This document shows, in pieces, positions 1-9,236 of a DNA stretch of 64,000 nt. Both the position numbers and the translations under genes were made by a program. Source of the stretch: Neisseria lactamica (GTDB taxonomy: Bacteria; Pseudomonadota; Gammaproteobacteria; Burkholderiales; Neisseriaceae); contig NZ_LR590477.1 of NCBI RefSeq assembly GCF_901482445.1, forward strand, positions 1,302,001 to 1,366,000, in the 5' to 3' direction. Positions within the stretch are counted from its first letter, which is position 1; every line of letters begins with the position of its first letter. Below the pieces are notes generated by a model. It was not told where the DNA came from. It saw nothing but the letters and a program-made list of their open reading frames with translations, and did no database searches.

Positions 1-477
1 GGTTCGTGCATCGTCCATAACGAATTCAAAGGGCAGGAATTGGCGGCGTTGAAGGCGGAACATCCCGACGCGGTGGTGCTGGTTCATCCCGAATCGCCGC
101 AAAGCGTCATCGAACTGGGCGACGTGGTCGGCTCGACCAGCAAACTGCTGAAAGCCGCCGTATCGCGCCCCGAAAAAAAATTCATCGTGGCGACCGATTT
201 GGGCATCCTGCACGAAATGCAAAAGCAGGCGCCCGACAAAGAATTTATCGCCGCACCGACGGCGGGCAACGGCGGAAGCTGCAAAAGCTGCGCGTTCTGT
301 CCGTGGATGGCGATGAATTCGCTGGGCGGCATCAAATACGCCCTGACAAGCGGACGTAACGAAATCCTGTTGGACAGAAAGCTGGGCGAAGCCGCCAAAC
401 TGCCTTTGCAGCGTATGCTCGACTTCGCGGCAGGGCTGAAGAAAAAAGATGTGTTCAACGGCATGGGCCCCGCCTGA
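1..477 (+). CDS. nadA: Quinolinate synthase, 3' part (cut by window start)
   Basis: NadA condenses iminoaspartate with dihydroxyacetone phosphate to quinolinate in de novo NAD synthesis, using an oxygen-sensitive [4Fe-4S] cluster. The reading frame is open from base 1, so about 158 C-terminal residues are visible and the true start lies outside. The visible part begins GSCIVHNEF with a conserved Cys at residue 3. It carries the C-x2-C-x2-C cluster motif CKSCAFC at about residues 94-100, followed by PWMAMN, as in the family. It lies 51 bases upstream of nadB on the same strand, and the two probably form one operon whose products act in succession. The identification is secure; only the N-terminus is missing. 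Confidence 0.95.
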   Translation, partial: GSCIVHNEFKGQELAALKAEHPDAVVLVHPESPQSVIELGDVVGSTSKLLKAAVSRPEKKFIVATDLGILHEMQKQAPDKEFIAAPTAGNGGSCKSCAFCPWMAMNSLGGIKYALTSGRNEILLDRKLGEAAKLPLQRMLDFAAGLKKKDVFNGMGPA

Positions 478-528
478 TTTGCCGTCTATATTGCCGTTTC
501 AGACGACCTCTCAAACAAGGACAACACC

Positions 529-2037
529 ATGCAAACCGATTGCGACGTATTGATTGCCGGAAACGGGCTGGCGGCACTGACGCTCGCCCTGTCGCTGCCT
601 GAATCGTTCCGCATCGTCATTTTGTGCAAAAACCGGCTGGACGACACTGCCAGCCGTCATGCGCAAGGCGGGATTGCGGCGGCGTGGTCGGGAGAGGACG
701 ATATCGAAAAACACGTTGCCGATACTTTGGAAGCGGGCGCGGGTTTGTGCGACGAAGCCGCCGTCCGCACCATCCTGTCGCAGGGCAAACCGGCAATCGA
801 ATGGCTGTTGACGCAGGGCGTAGCGTTCGACCAAAATAATAACGACTTGCACCTGACGCGCGAAGGCGGGCACACCTGCCGCCGAATCGCCCACGTCGCC
901 GACTACACGGGCGAAGCCGTCATGCAGAGCCTGATTGCCCAAATACGCCGCCGCCCGAACATCCGAGTTTGCGAGCGGCAGATGGCGTTGGACATCCAAA
1001 CCGAATCAGGCGCGGCGTGCGGGCTGACCGTCCTCAACCGCCAAACGCAAGAAACCTACCGCATCCGCACCCGCCATACCGTACTCGCAGGCGGCGGCTT
1101 GGGACAGATTTACGCCGCCACCACCACGCCGCCCGAATGCACGGGCGACGCCATCGCCATGGCGATACGCGCAGGCTGCGCAGTCGAAAACCTCGAATTT
1201 ATCCAATTTCACCCCACAGGCTTGGCAAGGCCGTCTGAAAACGGCCGCACCTTCCTGATTTCCGAAGCCGTGCGCGGCGAAGGCGGCATCCTGACCAACC
1301 AAGCGGGCGAACGGTTTATGCCGCATTACGACCGCCGCGCCGAACTCGCGCCGCGCGACATCGTTGCCCGCACCATCGCCGCCGAAATCGCCAAACAAAC
1401 GCAAGACTTCGTCTCGCTCGACATCAGCCGCCAATCCGCAGCGTTCGTCCGTCAGCATTTCCCGTCCATCCATCGGCACTGCCTGTCCCAATGCGGTTTG
1501 GACATTACGCGCCAAGCCATCCCCGTCCGCCCCGTGCAGCACTACACCTGCGGCGGCATCCAAACCGACCCCTGCGGCAGAACTTCCCTGCCGCAGCTCT
1601 ACGCCTTAGGCGAAACCGCCTGCACCGGCTTGCACGGAGCCAACCGCCTCGCCAGCAACTCCCTGCTCGAATGTGTCGTTACCGCCAAACTTGCCGCCCA
1701 AACCATCGCAGACGGACAAGCATTCCAAACCGCACCGCCCAAAAGGCCGTCTGAACACCCCTCCGCCGAAGCAGGCATCTTTTCAGACGGCATCCAAAGC
1801 GCATTCAGCCGCCCCGTCCTGCAAGCGTTCAACCAACGCCATTTGGGCATCCTCCGCAACGATACCGGCCTGCGCCGCGCCATCGCCCAACTGTGGCTTT
1901 GGAAGCAAAACCAAGCCGAACCGCACACCGCGTCCGAATACGAAAACCGCAACCTGCTCGAATGCAGCCTCGCCGTCGCCCAAGCCGCATACGCAAGGCG
2001 GCAAAACATCGGCGCGCATTTTAATAGTGATTGTTAA
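529..2037 (+). CDS. nadB: L-aspartate oxidase
   Basis: NadB is a cytoplasmic flavoprotein that oxidises L-aspartate to iminoaspartate, the substrate of NadA just upstream. The 502-residue protein starts with a dinucleotide-binding strand (DVLIAGNGLAAL, GxG at 11-13). It contains the fumarate-reductase-family signatures RHAQGGIAAAW, GGHTCRRIAH and FIQFHPTG, and the late FAD motif YALGETACTGLHGANRLASN. The length is slightly below the E. coli enzyme. The GC-rich, strongly neisserial codon use matches its neighbours. The ATG at 529 follows an AAGGA-like ribosome site. The gene ends at a convergent uptake-sequence terminator. Confidence 0.96.
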   Translation: MQTDCDVLIAGNGLAALTLALSLPESFRIVILCKNRLDDTASRHAQGGIAAAWSGEDDIEKHVADTLEAGAGLCDEAAVRTILSQGKPAIEWLLTQGVAFDQNNNDLHLTREGGHTCRRIAHVADYTGEAVMQSLIAQIRRRPNIRVCERQMALDIQTESGAACGLTVLNRQTQETYRIRTRHTVLAGGGLGQIYAATTTPPECTGDAIAMAIRAGCAVENLEFIQFHPTGLARPSENGRTFLISEAVRGEGGILTNQAGERFMPHYDRRAELAPRDIVARTIAAEIAKQTQDFVSLDISRQSAAFVRQHFPSIHRHCLSQCGLDITRQAIPVRPVQHYTCGGIQTDPCGRTSLPQLYALGETACTGLHGANRLASNSLLECVVTAKLAAQTIADGQAFQTAPPKRPSEHPSAEAGIFSDGIQSAFSRPVLQAFNQRHLGILRNDTGLRRAIAQLWLWKQNQAEPHTASEYENRNLLECSLAVAQAAYARRQNIGAHFNSDC

Positions 2038-2148
2038 GGTTGGCAGGTCAGAGAAAATCGTTCAAATAAATTTGAATAGCATGGTTAAGAAATTGGCATT
2101 CGGTTTTTATGGTTGCGTAAGTTGGGTTATCATTCTGTTCTAAAAGCA

Positions 2149-2184
2149 AAAAGGCCGTCTGAAACACTGTTCAGACGGCCTTTT
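2149..2184. terminator. Bidirectional uptake-sequence terminator
   Basis: A perfect 15-bp inverted repeat holds two facing copies of the AG-type uptake sequence (AGGCCGTCTGAA), with an A run before and a T run after. It lies between convergent nadB and pgmB and can end both transcripts. Confidence 0.85.
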
Positions 2185-2212
2185 ACTTCCTTAACACTTT
2201 ATCTGACGCGTT

Positions 2213-2878
2213 TTACCTGCCCGACTGTGCCCACACGTTTTGCAGGTAGGCGTAGGTCAGCTCGGCGGTGTCGGACACCAGCGCGATGTCGCTGCCCAAG
2301 TCTTCGGCTTTGCCCACGCCGATAGGCAAGGCGCCGGCGGCTTTGATGGCGGCTACTCCTGCTGCTGCGTCTTCGATGCCGATGCAGCGGCGGATGTCCG
2401 CGCCCACGCCCTCGGCTGCGGCGAGGAAGATGTCGGGGGCGGGTTTGGAATGCGCGACGGCGGCAGGGTCGGCAATGGCGTCGAAGAAGTGGGTCAGCCC
2501 CATGCGTTCGAGCAGGAACGGGCCGTTTTTACTGGCGGACGCGAGGGCGATTTTTTTGCCGTTTGCCCTCAATGCTTCCAGCAGCGGCAAAATGCCGGGG
2601 TACACGTCTTCGGGTTTGACTGCCTGAATCATCTCGACGTAGTTGTCGTTTTTGCGGCGGGTCAGTTCGGCGAACTCGGTTTCGCCGACGGTTTTGCCGC
2701 CGTGCGCGAGGATGCGTTTGAGCGAATCGTCGCGCGACACGCCTTTGAGCTGCTCGTTAAACTTGCGGTCTATGCCGATGTCCAGTTCTTCGGCGAGCTT
2801 TTTCCATGCGCGGTAATGGTATTCGGCGGTATCGGTGATGACACCGTCGAGATCGAAGAGCACAGCGGTAAACGTCAT
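2213..2878 (-). CDS. pgmB: Beta-phosphoglucomutase (HAD family)
   Basis: This enzyme converts beta-glucose 1-phosphate to glucose 6-phosphate, the step after maltose phosphorolysis. The 221-residue protein opens with the HAD motif FDLDGVITDTAEYH (nucleophile Asp9, acid/base Asp11). It also has the cap-domain HYRAW segment, a motif II region (LASASKNG), and a late GIEDAAAGV acidic motif for magnesium. This matches the Lactococcus/B. subtilis YvdM type. It follows mapA by 12 bases on the same strand, which supports the pathway assignment. It is the last gene of the maltose operon before the nadB-facing terminator. Confidence 0.92.
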   Translation of the reverse strand: MTFTAVLFDLDGVITDTAEYHYRAWKKLAEELDIGIDRKFNEQLKGVSRDDSLKRILAHGGKTVGETEFAELTRRKNDNYVEMIQAVKPEDVYPGILPLLEALRANGKKIALASASKNGPFLLERMGLTHFFDAIADPAAVAHSKPAPDIFLAAAEGVGADIRRCIGIEDAAAGVAAIKAAGALPIGVGKAEDLGSDIALVSDTAELTYAYLQNVWAQSGR

Positions 2879-2890
2879 TTTTCGCCCTCC

Positions 2891-5149
2891 TTATTTTTCC
2901 AACGCGACAGTGTGGCTGCCGTTGAGCGTGATGTCTTTGCCGTACACCTGCAAATCGAGCGGTTCGCCTTTAAGCAGGGTGAAGACGACGTTTTCTTTGC
3001 CGACGGCGACTTTAATCAGACGGCCTCGGTAGTTGATATGGAAGGCGTAGCCTGTCCATGCGCCCGGCAGGAACGGTGCGAAGCTGAGTTTGCCGCCCCA
3101 AGTTTTCATTTGGGCGAAACCTTGGACGATGGCGAGCCACGAGCCGGTCATAGAAGTAATGTGCAGGCCGTCTTCGGTGTCGTTGTTGTAGTTGTCCAAG
3201 TCCAGGCGGGCGGTGCGCCGGTACATTTCCACGGCTTTTTCCTCTTTGCCCAGTTCGGCGGCGAGAATAGAGTGGATACACGGCGACAACGAGCTTTCAT
3301 GCACGGTCATCGGTTCGTAGAAGTCGAAGTTGCGGCGTTTTTCGTCGATATTGAAACGGTCGCCGAAGAAATAGATGCCTTGCAATACGTCCGCCTGTTT
3401 GATAAAGGGCGAACGCAGGATTTTGTCCCACGACCATTTCTGGTTGAGCGGCAAATCGTCGGGCGAAAGCGCGGACACGGGGCGGATGTCTTTGTCGAGG
3501 AAGCCGTCGTGCTGCACGAATACGCCGAGTTCTTCGTCATGCGGACGGTACATATTCGCGCTGATGTCCGCCCATTTTTCCAACTCGGCGGCGCGCACGT
3601 TCAAATCCGGACGCGGGTATTTCGCCAAGGCTTCGCGGGTGTAGTCCAATACCCAAGCGGCAAGGGTGTTGGTGTACCAGTTGTTGTTGATGTTGTTTTC
3701 GTATTCGTTCGGGCCGGTTACGCCGTGAATCATGTATTTGCCGTTGCGTTTGGAGAAGTGGACGCGGTCCGCCCAGAAGCGGGACACTTCGACCAAGACT
3801 TCCAAGCCTTCTTTGGCAAGATAGCCCTCGTCGCCAGTGTAGTTGGTGTAGTTGTAGATGGCGTAAGGAATCGCGCCGTTGCGGTGGATTTCCTCGAAGG
3901 TGATTTCCCATTCGTTGTGGCACTCGATGCCTGTAAACGTTACCATCGGATAGAGTGCGCCCGCCAAGCCCTGTTCGCGCGCGTTGTGCTGCGCCTGCGG
4001 CAGTTGGTTGCGGCGGTATTGCAGCAGGTTGCGGGTAACTTCGGGTTCAGCCAGCGCGAGGTAGAGCGGCACGGCGTAGGCTTCGGTGTCCCAATAGGTC
4101 GCGCCGCCGTATTTTTCGCCGGTAAAGCCTTTCGGGCCGATGTTCAGTCGCGCGTCTTCGCCGTAGTAGGTGGAGAACAGTTGGAACAGGTTGAAGCGGA
4201 TGCCTTGTTGCGCTTCGTCGCTGCCTTCGATGACCACGTCGGCGATTTCCCAACGGTGCAGCCAGCCTGCTTTGTGCGCGTCCAGCAAGGTTTCAAACGC
4301 AACGCCTGCGATTTTTTCCGACAAGGCGCGACCTGCGGCTTTCACTGCTTCCAAGCCCTGATAATCGCGGCTGGTGGTAACAATCACGCGTTTTTCAAAG
4401 GTTTCGGGCGTGCCGCCGACTTCGGCCTCGAAAGAATTGGAGACCTGCCAGTCGGTTTGGCTGCCGCCTAGGGCTTTGAAGCTGCCGGCGAAGGTTTGCT
4501 CGGCGTTGACGATGAATTGTTCCACGCCGAAGGGGTTGGCGACGGTTTGGGTGGCAATGTAGGAGAGACCGTCTGAAACGCCTTTGTCCAATACCTGCCA
4601 GAATTTTTCTTCGTAGTTGGAGTCTTCGTTTTTCACGTCGGCATCGATGATGGAATCGATGCGGACTTGGTGGGTTTTACCGTCAACGGATACGGCTTCC
4701 CAGCGGATAACCGCCAGCTCTTTTTGCGCGACGGACAGGAATTTGCACACATCGAAACGCACGCCGAATACGGTGAACGAGCGGCGCAATACGCCGTGCC
4801 GCATATCGAGTTCGACGGCGAAGCCGGCAACGTCGTTTTTCGCCAAGTCCACCTCTTGCCCGTCGACAAAGATTTTGACTTTGCTGAAATTGAGCGCGTT
4901 GATGGCTTTGCCGAAATATTTGGGATAGCCGTTTTTCCACCAGCCGACGCGGGTTTTGTCGGGAAACCACACGCCGGCGATGTAGGTGCCCAAGTGGCTG
5001 TCGGCGGAGTAGGTTTCCTCAAAGCTGCCGCGCATACCCATATAGCCGTTGCCCAAGCTGGTCAGGCTCTCTTGCAGCCGTTTGTGTTCTTTTTCCAGTT
5101 TTGCCGAACGCAGCGTCCAAGGGCTGATTTCCATAATTCTTGTGTACAT
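2891..5149 (-). CDS. mapA: Maltose phosphorylase (GH65)
   Basis: MapA phosphorolyses maltose to glucose and beta-glucose 1-phosphate in the cytoplasm, saving one ATP. The protein has 752 residues, the usual length for glycoside hydrolase family 65 phosphorylases. A glutamate in the stretch GVTGPNEYEN near residue 480 is the expected general acid. Other family signatures include YWDTEAYAVPLYL and HVTGSWLA-like segments. The N-terminal beta-sandwich (SLGNGYMGMRG) and the (alpha/alpha)6 barrel are both complete. It stands between the sugar transporter and pgmB on the same strand, giving a complete uptake-and-use route for maltose. The ATG at 5149 was taken because the frame has no closer alternative to the family N-terminus. 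Confidence 0.93.
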   Translation of the reverse strand: MYTRIMEISPWTLRSAKLEKEHKRLQESLTSLGNGYMGMRGSFEETYSADSHLGTYIAGVWFPDKTRVGWWKNGYPKYFGKAINALNFSKVKIFVDGQEVDLAKNDVAGFAVELDMRHGVLRRSFTVFGVRFDVCKFLSVAQKELAVIRWEAVSVDGKTHQVRIDSIIDADVKNEDSNYEEKFWQVLDKGVSDGLSYIATQTVANPFGVEQFIVNAEQTFAGSFKALGGSQTDWQVSNSFEAEVGGTPETFEKRVIVTTSRDYQGLEAVKAAGRALSEKIAGVAFETLLDAHKAGWLHRWEIADVVIEGSDEAQQGIRFNLFQLFSTYYGEDARLNIGPKGFTGEKYGGATYWDTEAYAVPLYLALAEPEVTRNLLQYRRNQLPQAQHNAREQGLAGALYPMVTFTGIECHNEWEITFEEIHRNGAIPYAIYNYTNYTGDEGYLAKEGLEVLVEVSRFWADRVHFSKRNGKYMIHGVTGPNEYENNINNNWYTNTLAAWVLDYTREALAKYPRPDLNVRAAELEKWADISANMYRPHDEELGVFVQHDGFLDKDIRPVSALSPDDLPLNQKWSWDKILRSPFIKQADVLQGIYFFGDRFNIDEKRRNFDFYEPMTVHESSLSPCIHSILAAELGKEEKAVEMYRRTARLDLDNYNNDTEDGLHITSMTGSWLAIVQGFAQMKTWGGKLSFAPFLPGAWTGYAFHINYRGRLIKVAVGKENVVFTLLKGEPLDLQVYGKDITLNGSHTVALEK

Positions 5150-5177
5150 CGTAAAGCTCCTGTTTTGATGGTTTTAT

Positions 5178-5257
5178 GGCAAACCGTTTGGAAATACGGT
5201 TTGCCTTATTGAATCGGATAAAGCGTCGGCAGAAGTCTCAGACGGTCTTTCTGCCGA
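5178..5257 (-). promoter_or_regulatory. Two intercistronic stem-loops between transporter and mapA
   Basis: Two hairpins sit in the 120-bp gap: a 10-bp stem (GGCAAACCGT with its complement) at 5178-5205, and a 9-bp stem (TCGGCAGAA with its complement) at 5226-5257. Neither is followed by a convincing U run on the transcribed strand. They are more likely mRNA-stability or partial-termination elements, or the scar of a lost gene, than full terminators. Confidence 0.45.
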
Positions 5258-5269
5258 TAAATAAAAAGA

Positions 5270-6625
5270 TTATGCGCCGCCGTGCGTTTCTTTAATCAGG
5301 AACACGGAAAACGCGCCCAGCAGCAGCACGAAGCCCGCCGCCAAAAACATATTGGCCTGCAAGCCGCCCAGCATCGGGAAAAGCACGAAACTCAACAGCG
5401 AAGCGACGATTTGCGGCATACAGATAGAGCCGTTAAACAGACCCAAGTAAGTGCCCATATGCTTGCCCGACAAGGCGTTGGTCACAATCGTCAGCGGATA
5501 AGTGATAATGCCCGCCCAAGCGATGCCGATTAAGGTATAAGACAACACCAGCGCGTATTGGTTGCCGATGAAGAAAACGGAGAAAAAGCCGAGCGCGCCC
5601 AAAGCCAAACAGCCGAAATAACCCGCCTTATGGTATTTATTCGGTACTTTTGCCAGAATAAACGAACAAATCACCGCCGCAACCGACTGCACCGCCGCCA
5701 AAACGCCGTACCAGTTGCCCGCCTCCTGATAACCTACGGAAGACGCATCAGTGGTGTGCCAGACGTTTTCCGCAATCGCGCCTGCCGAGTAAGTCCACAT
5801 ATATTGGAAGGCAAACCAGCAGAAAAACTGTACCAGAGTAACCGTCCAAAACGCTTTAGGTGCGGTTTTTAAGAGTTCGAACCAGTTGGCTTTTTCCTGA
5901 TTCGCGGCGACATCGATGCCGTGGTAACGGGCATAGGTTTCCGGGTCGTATTCTTTGACTTTGAAGATTGTGAACGCACTGGTAATAATCAGTAATGCCG
6001 CGCCCACATAGAATGCTACGACCACGGTTTGTGGCACAACGCCTTTCTCGGCGGTGTTCGCCAAACCGATATACGCAAACACAAACGGCAGAATCGCCGC
6101 CACGACCGCGCCCGTATTCGCTAAGAAACTTTGAATCCCGTAGGCGTAGCTTTTCTGCTCCTCGTTGACCATATCGCCGACCATCATCTTAAACGGCTGC
6201 ATCGCCATATTCGACGACACGTCCAACAGCGCAATCATCAGCGCGCCGAACGACAAGGCTGCCAGCGACGCATAGCCGAAACCGAAGCTGCCCGAGTTCG
6301 GCATCAAAATCATCACGATAACCGCAATCAGCGTGCCGTAAAGCAGATACGGCAGGCGGCGGCCGCCCAAGCGCGGCTTCCAAGTGCGGTCTGAGTAGTA
6401 GCCCACTATCGGCTGCACCAGCATCCCCGCCAGCGGCGGCAGGATGAAAAACCAGCCCAAATTGTGCGGGTCTGCGCCTAGCGTTTGAAAAATGCGGCTC
6501 ATTTGCGAGCTTTGCAGGGTAAAGGCCGTCTGAACGCCGAGATAGCCGAAGCTCAACATCCAAATCGTGCTTTTTGCCAGCGCGGGCAAACCTTGTTTTG
6601 CTGTTTGAGGCGTATATTCCGACAT
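5270..6625 (-). CDS. MFS maltose/sugar symporter
   Basis: A 451-residue polytopic inner-membrane protein with about twelve hydrophobic segments. It resembles the sucrose/maltose-transporter branch of the major facilitator superfamily: the N-terminal FGYLGVQTAFTLQSSQMSRIF, the loop SDRTWKPRLGGRRLPYLL between helices 2 and 3, and GIAWAGIITYPLTIV late in the protein. It probably imports maltose with protons. It is the first gene of the operon with mapA and pgmB. Substrate assignment rests on family resemblance and context. A CREE lies about 29 bp upstream of its start and may influence its expression. Confidence 0.85.
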   Translation of the reverse strand: MSEYTPQTAKQGLPALAKSTIWMLSFGYLGVQTAFTLQSSQMSRIFQTLGADPHNLGWFFILPPLAGMLVQPIVGYYSDRTWKPRLGGRRLPYLLYGTLIAVIVMILMPNSGSFGFGYASLAALSFGALMIALLDVSSNMAMQPFKMMVGDMVNEEQKSYAYGIQSFLANTGAVVAAILPFVFAYIGLANTAEKGVVPQTVVVAFYVGAALLIITSAFTIFKVKEYDPETYARYHGIDVAANQEKANWFELLKTAPKAFWTVTLVQFFCWFAFQYMWTYSAGAIAENVWHTTDASSVGYQEAGNWYGVLAAVQSVAAVICSFILAKVPNKYHKAGYFGCLALGALGFFSVFFIGNQYALVLSYTLIGIAWAGIITYPLTIVTNALSGKHMGTYLGLFNGSICMPQIVASLLSFVLFPMLGGLQANMFLAAGFVLLLGAFSVFLIKETHGGA

Positions 6626-6653
6626 AAGGTAAATCCTTTTTTGATTTGAAAAG

Positions 6654-6810
6654 TATAGTGGATTAAATTTAAACCAGTACGGCGTTGTCTCGCCTTAGCT
6701 CAAAGAGAACGATTCTCTAAGGTGCTGAAGCACCAAGTGAATCGGTTCCGTACTATCTGTACTGTCTGCGGCTTCGTCGCCTTGTCCTGATTTAAATTTA
6801 ATCCACTATA
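6654..6810. repeat. Correia repeat-enclosed element, full-length form
   Basis: This 157-bp element has TATAGTGGATTAAATTTAAA termini in inverted orientation and the full internal segment with the AGAGAACGATTCTCT palindrome. CREEs are neisserial miniature elements that can carry outward promoters and RNase III cleavage sites. It sits between the divergent sugar transporter and ettA, so it could affect either. Confidence 0.95.
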
Positions 6811-7014
6811 TTTGCTTTGGAAAATCCGAAATGGTTGCCGGTGCGGCGATCCCCTATCATTATTATTTTTTTTGTCTGTATAATTTCAAAGGGATAGGCG
6901 GATTTTATGAATCCTGCCCGATTTTGGCAATACCGGTTCGCGGATAAACTGGCTTAAATCAAATTATCGGTTAAAATGGCCGTCTGAAATTTGTTTGATG
7001 AAAACGAGAAAACT

Positions 7015-8691
7015 ATGTCCCAACAATACGTCTATTCTATGCTGCGCGTAAGCAAGGTTGTGCCGCCGCAGAAAACCATCATTAAAGATATTTCCCTTTC
7101 TTTCTTCCCCGGCGCGAAAATCGGTTTGCTCGGTTTGAACGGCGCGGGCAAGTCCACCGTGCTGCGGATTATGGCGGGTGTGGATAAGGAATTTGAGGGC
7201 GAAGCCGTGCCGATGGGCGGCATTAAAATCGGCTACCTGCCGCAAGAGCCTGAGCTTGATCCAGAGAAAACCGTGCGTGAGGAAGTGGAAAGCGGTTTGG
7301 GCGAAGTGGCTGCCGCGCAGAAACGTTTGGAGGAAGTGTATGCCGAGTACGCTAATCCCGATGCGGATTTTGACGCGCTGGCAGAAGAACAGGGCCGCTT
7401 GGAAGCGATTATCGCGGCGGGTTCGTCCACGGGCGGCGGTGCGGAACACGAATTGGAAATCGCTGCCGACGCGCTGCGCCTGCCTGATTGGGATGCCAAA
7501 ATCGGCAATCTGTCCGGCGGTGAAAAACGCCGTGTGGCTTTGTGCAAACTTTTGTTGAGTAAGCCCGATATGCTGCTGCTGGACGAGCCGACCAACCACT
7601 TGGATGCGGAATCGGTGGAATGGCTGGAGCAATTCTTGGTGCGTTTCCCCGGCACAGTCGTTGCGGTAACGCACGACCGCTACTTCCTCGACAACGCCGC
7701 CGAATGGATTTTGGAACTCGACCGCGGACACGGTATTCCGTGGAAAGGCAATTACTCGTCTTGGCTGGAGCAGAAAGAAAAACGCTTGGAAAACGAGGCA
7801 AAATCCGAAGCCGCGCGCGTGAAGGCGATGAAGCAGGAATTGGAATGGGTGCGCCAAAATGCCAAAGGCCGCCAAGCCAAGTCCAAAGCGCGTTTGGCTC
7901 GTTTTGAAGAAATGAGCAACTATGAATACCAAAAACGCAATGAAACGCAGGAAATCTTTATCCCTGTTGCCGAGCGTTTGGGTAATGAAGTGATTGAATT
8001 TGTGAATGTTTCCAAATCGTTTGGCGATAAAGTGCTGATTGACGGTTTGAGCTTCAAAGTACCTGCGGGCGCGATTGTCGGCATCATCGGCCCGAACGGC
8101 GCGGGTAAATCGACACTGTTCAAAATGATTTCGGGCAAAGAGCAGCCTGATTCCGGCGAGGTGAAAATCGGACAAACCGTGAAAATGAGCTTGATTGACC
8201 AAAGCCGCGAAGGTTTGCAAAACGACAAAACCGTGTTCGACAACATTGCCGAAGGCCGCGACATTTTGCAGGTCGGGCAGTTTGAAATTCCCGCCCGCCA
8301 ATATTTGGGACGCTTCAACTTCAAAGGCAGCGACCAAAGCAAAATCGCGGGGCAGCTTTCCGGCGGCGAACGCGGACGTTTGCACTTGGCAAAAACCTTG
8401 TTGGGCGGCGGCAATGTATTGCTGCTGGACGAACCGTCCAACGACCTCGACGTAGAAACCCTGCGCGCGCTGGAAGACGCGTTGCTGGAATTTGCCGGCA
8501 GCGTGATGGTGATTTCGCACGACCGTTGGTTCCTCGACCGTATTGCTACGCATATCTTGGCTTGCGAAGGCGACTCCAAATGGGTGTTCTTCGACGGCAA
8601 CTATCAGGAATACGAAGCCGACAAGAAACGCCGTTTGGGTGAAGAAGGCGCGAAACCGAAACGCATCAAATACAAACCGGTAACGCGTTAA
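7015..8691 (+). CDS. ettA: Energy-dependent translational throttle protein (ABC-F ATPase)
   Basis: EttA binds the ribosomal E site and gates the first elongation step according to ATP/ADP ratio. The 558-residue protein has two ABC modules and no membrane helices. The first Walker A is GLNGAGKST (40-48) with signature LSGGEKRR near 166. The second is GPNGAGKST near 360 with signature LSGGERGR near 447. Both have DEPTNHLD/DEPSNDLD Walker B-D motifs. A charged linker lies between them. The start ATG at 7015 gives MSQQYVYSMLRVSKVVPP, matching the family N-terminus; an in-frame upstream extension is not conserved. An uptake sequence overlaps the 5' leader at about 6980. Confidence 0.95.
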   Translation: MSQQYVYSMLRVSKVVPPQKTIIKDISLSFFPGAKIGLLGLNGAGKSTVLRIMAGVDKEFEGEAVPMGGIKIGYLPQEPELDPEKTVREEVESGLGEVAAAQKRLEEVYAEYANPDADFDALAEEQGRLEAIIAAGSSTGGGAEHELEIAADALRLPDWDAKIGNLSGGEKRRVALCKLLLSKPDMLLLDEPTNHLDAESVEWLEQFLVRFPGTVVAVTHDRYFLDNAAEWILELDRGHGIPWKGNYSSWLEQKEKRLENEAKSEAARVKAMKQELEWVRQNAKGRQAKSKARLARFEEMSNYEYQKRNETQEIFIPVAERLGNEVIEFVNVSKSFGDKVLIDGLSFKVPAGAIVGIIGPNGAGKSTLFKMISGKEQPDSGEVKIGQTVKMSLIDQSREGLQNDKTVFDNIAEGRDILQVGQFEIPARQYLGRFNFKGSDQSKIAGQLSGGERGRLHLAKTLLGGGNVLLLDEPSNDLDVETLRALEDALLEFAGSVMVISHDRWFLDRIATHILACEGDSKWVFFDGNYQEYEADKKRRLGEEGAKPKRIKYKPVTR

Positions 8692-8701
8692 CCCACGAAG
8701 C

Positions 8702-8735
8702 AATGCCGTCTGAAAGGCTTTCAGACGGCATTTTT
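8702..8735. terminator. Uptake-sequence terminator after ettA
   Basis: Two facing ATGCCGTCTGAA copies form a near-perfect hairpin followed by five T residues. It separates convergent ettA and pgpA. Confidence 0.85.
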
Positions 8736-8750
8736 ACAAGGCAGCACCGT

Positions 8751-9236
8751 TTAAAACAGCATCGCAATCCTCAAGACAATCAAGGTCATCACCGCAGCCG
8801 CCATATCATCCGCCATAATCCCCAAGCCGCCGTGCAGGTTTTTGTCAAACCAGCCGACGGGGAGCGGTTTGAGCGCGTCAAACAGACGGAATAGGACGAA
8901 CGCCGCCAGCCACCACGCCCATTTAAACGGAACGAAAGCCAGCACAAACATCATCGCGACGATTTCATCCCACACGATGCCGCCGTGGTCGGATACTCCG
9001 CTTTCCTTTTCCGCACACGCGCAAATGCGTATGCCCCAAACAAACAGCACGGCGCACAACAATGCCAGCAGCCATCCGTCCACACCCGCCAATATCAGCA
9101 CAAATGCCAAAGGCAGTGCCGCCAAAGTACCGAATGTTCCCGGCGCAAACGGAGCCAGCCCGCTGCCGAAACCGAAAGCCAAAAAACGCAAGGGACGCTG
9201 CCGCAGCCACGCCCAATCAGGTTTAAAATCAGCCAA
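8751..9236 (-). CDS. pgpA: Phosphatidylglycerophosphatase A
   Basis: PgpA removes the phosphate from phosphatidylglycerophosphate to give phosphatidylglycerol in the inner membrane. The 161-residue protein has several hydrophobic stretches and the family motifs GSGLAPFAPGTFGTLAALPL near the N-terminus and SDHGGIVWDEIVAM in the middle, the second holding acidic metal/catalytic residues. Its start overlaps the end of thiL by 8 bases, the same thiL-pgpA order as in many proteobacteria. The two are surely co-transcribed. Confidence 0.93.
   Translation of the reverse strand: MADFKPDWAWLRQRPLRFLAFGFGSGLAPFAPGTFGTLAALPLAFVLILAGVDGWLLALLCAVLFVWGIRICACAEKESGVSDHGGIVWDEIVAMMFVLAFVPFKWAWWLAAFVLFRLFDALKPLPVGWFDKNLHGGLGIMADDMAAAVMTLIVLRIAMLF

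Noticed and set aside
2240..4471. 743-codon plus-strand frame opposite pgmB and mapA
   Set aside because: It is a shadow of two well-identified minus-strand genes, produced by the GC-rich codon pattern; its Val/Phe/Gly-rich translation has no motif.
6964..8703. 579-codon minus-strand frame opposite ettA
   Set aside because: Shadow of ettA; composition is typical of an antisense frame and no family motif is seen.
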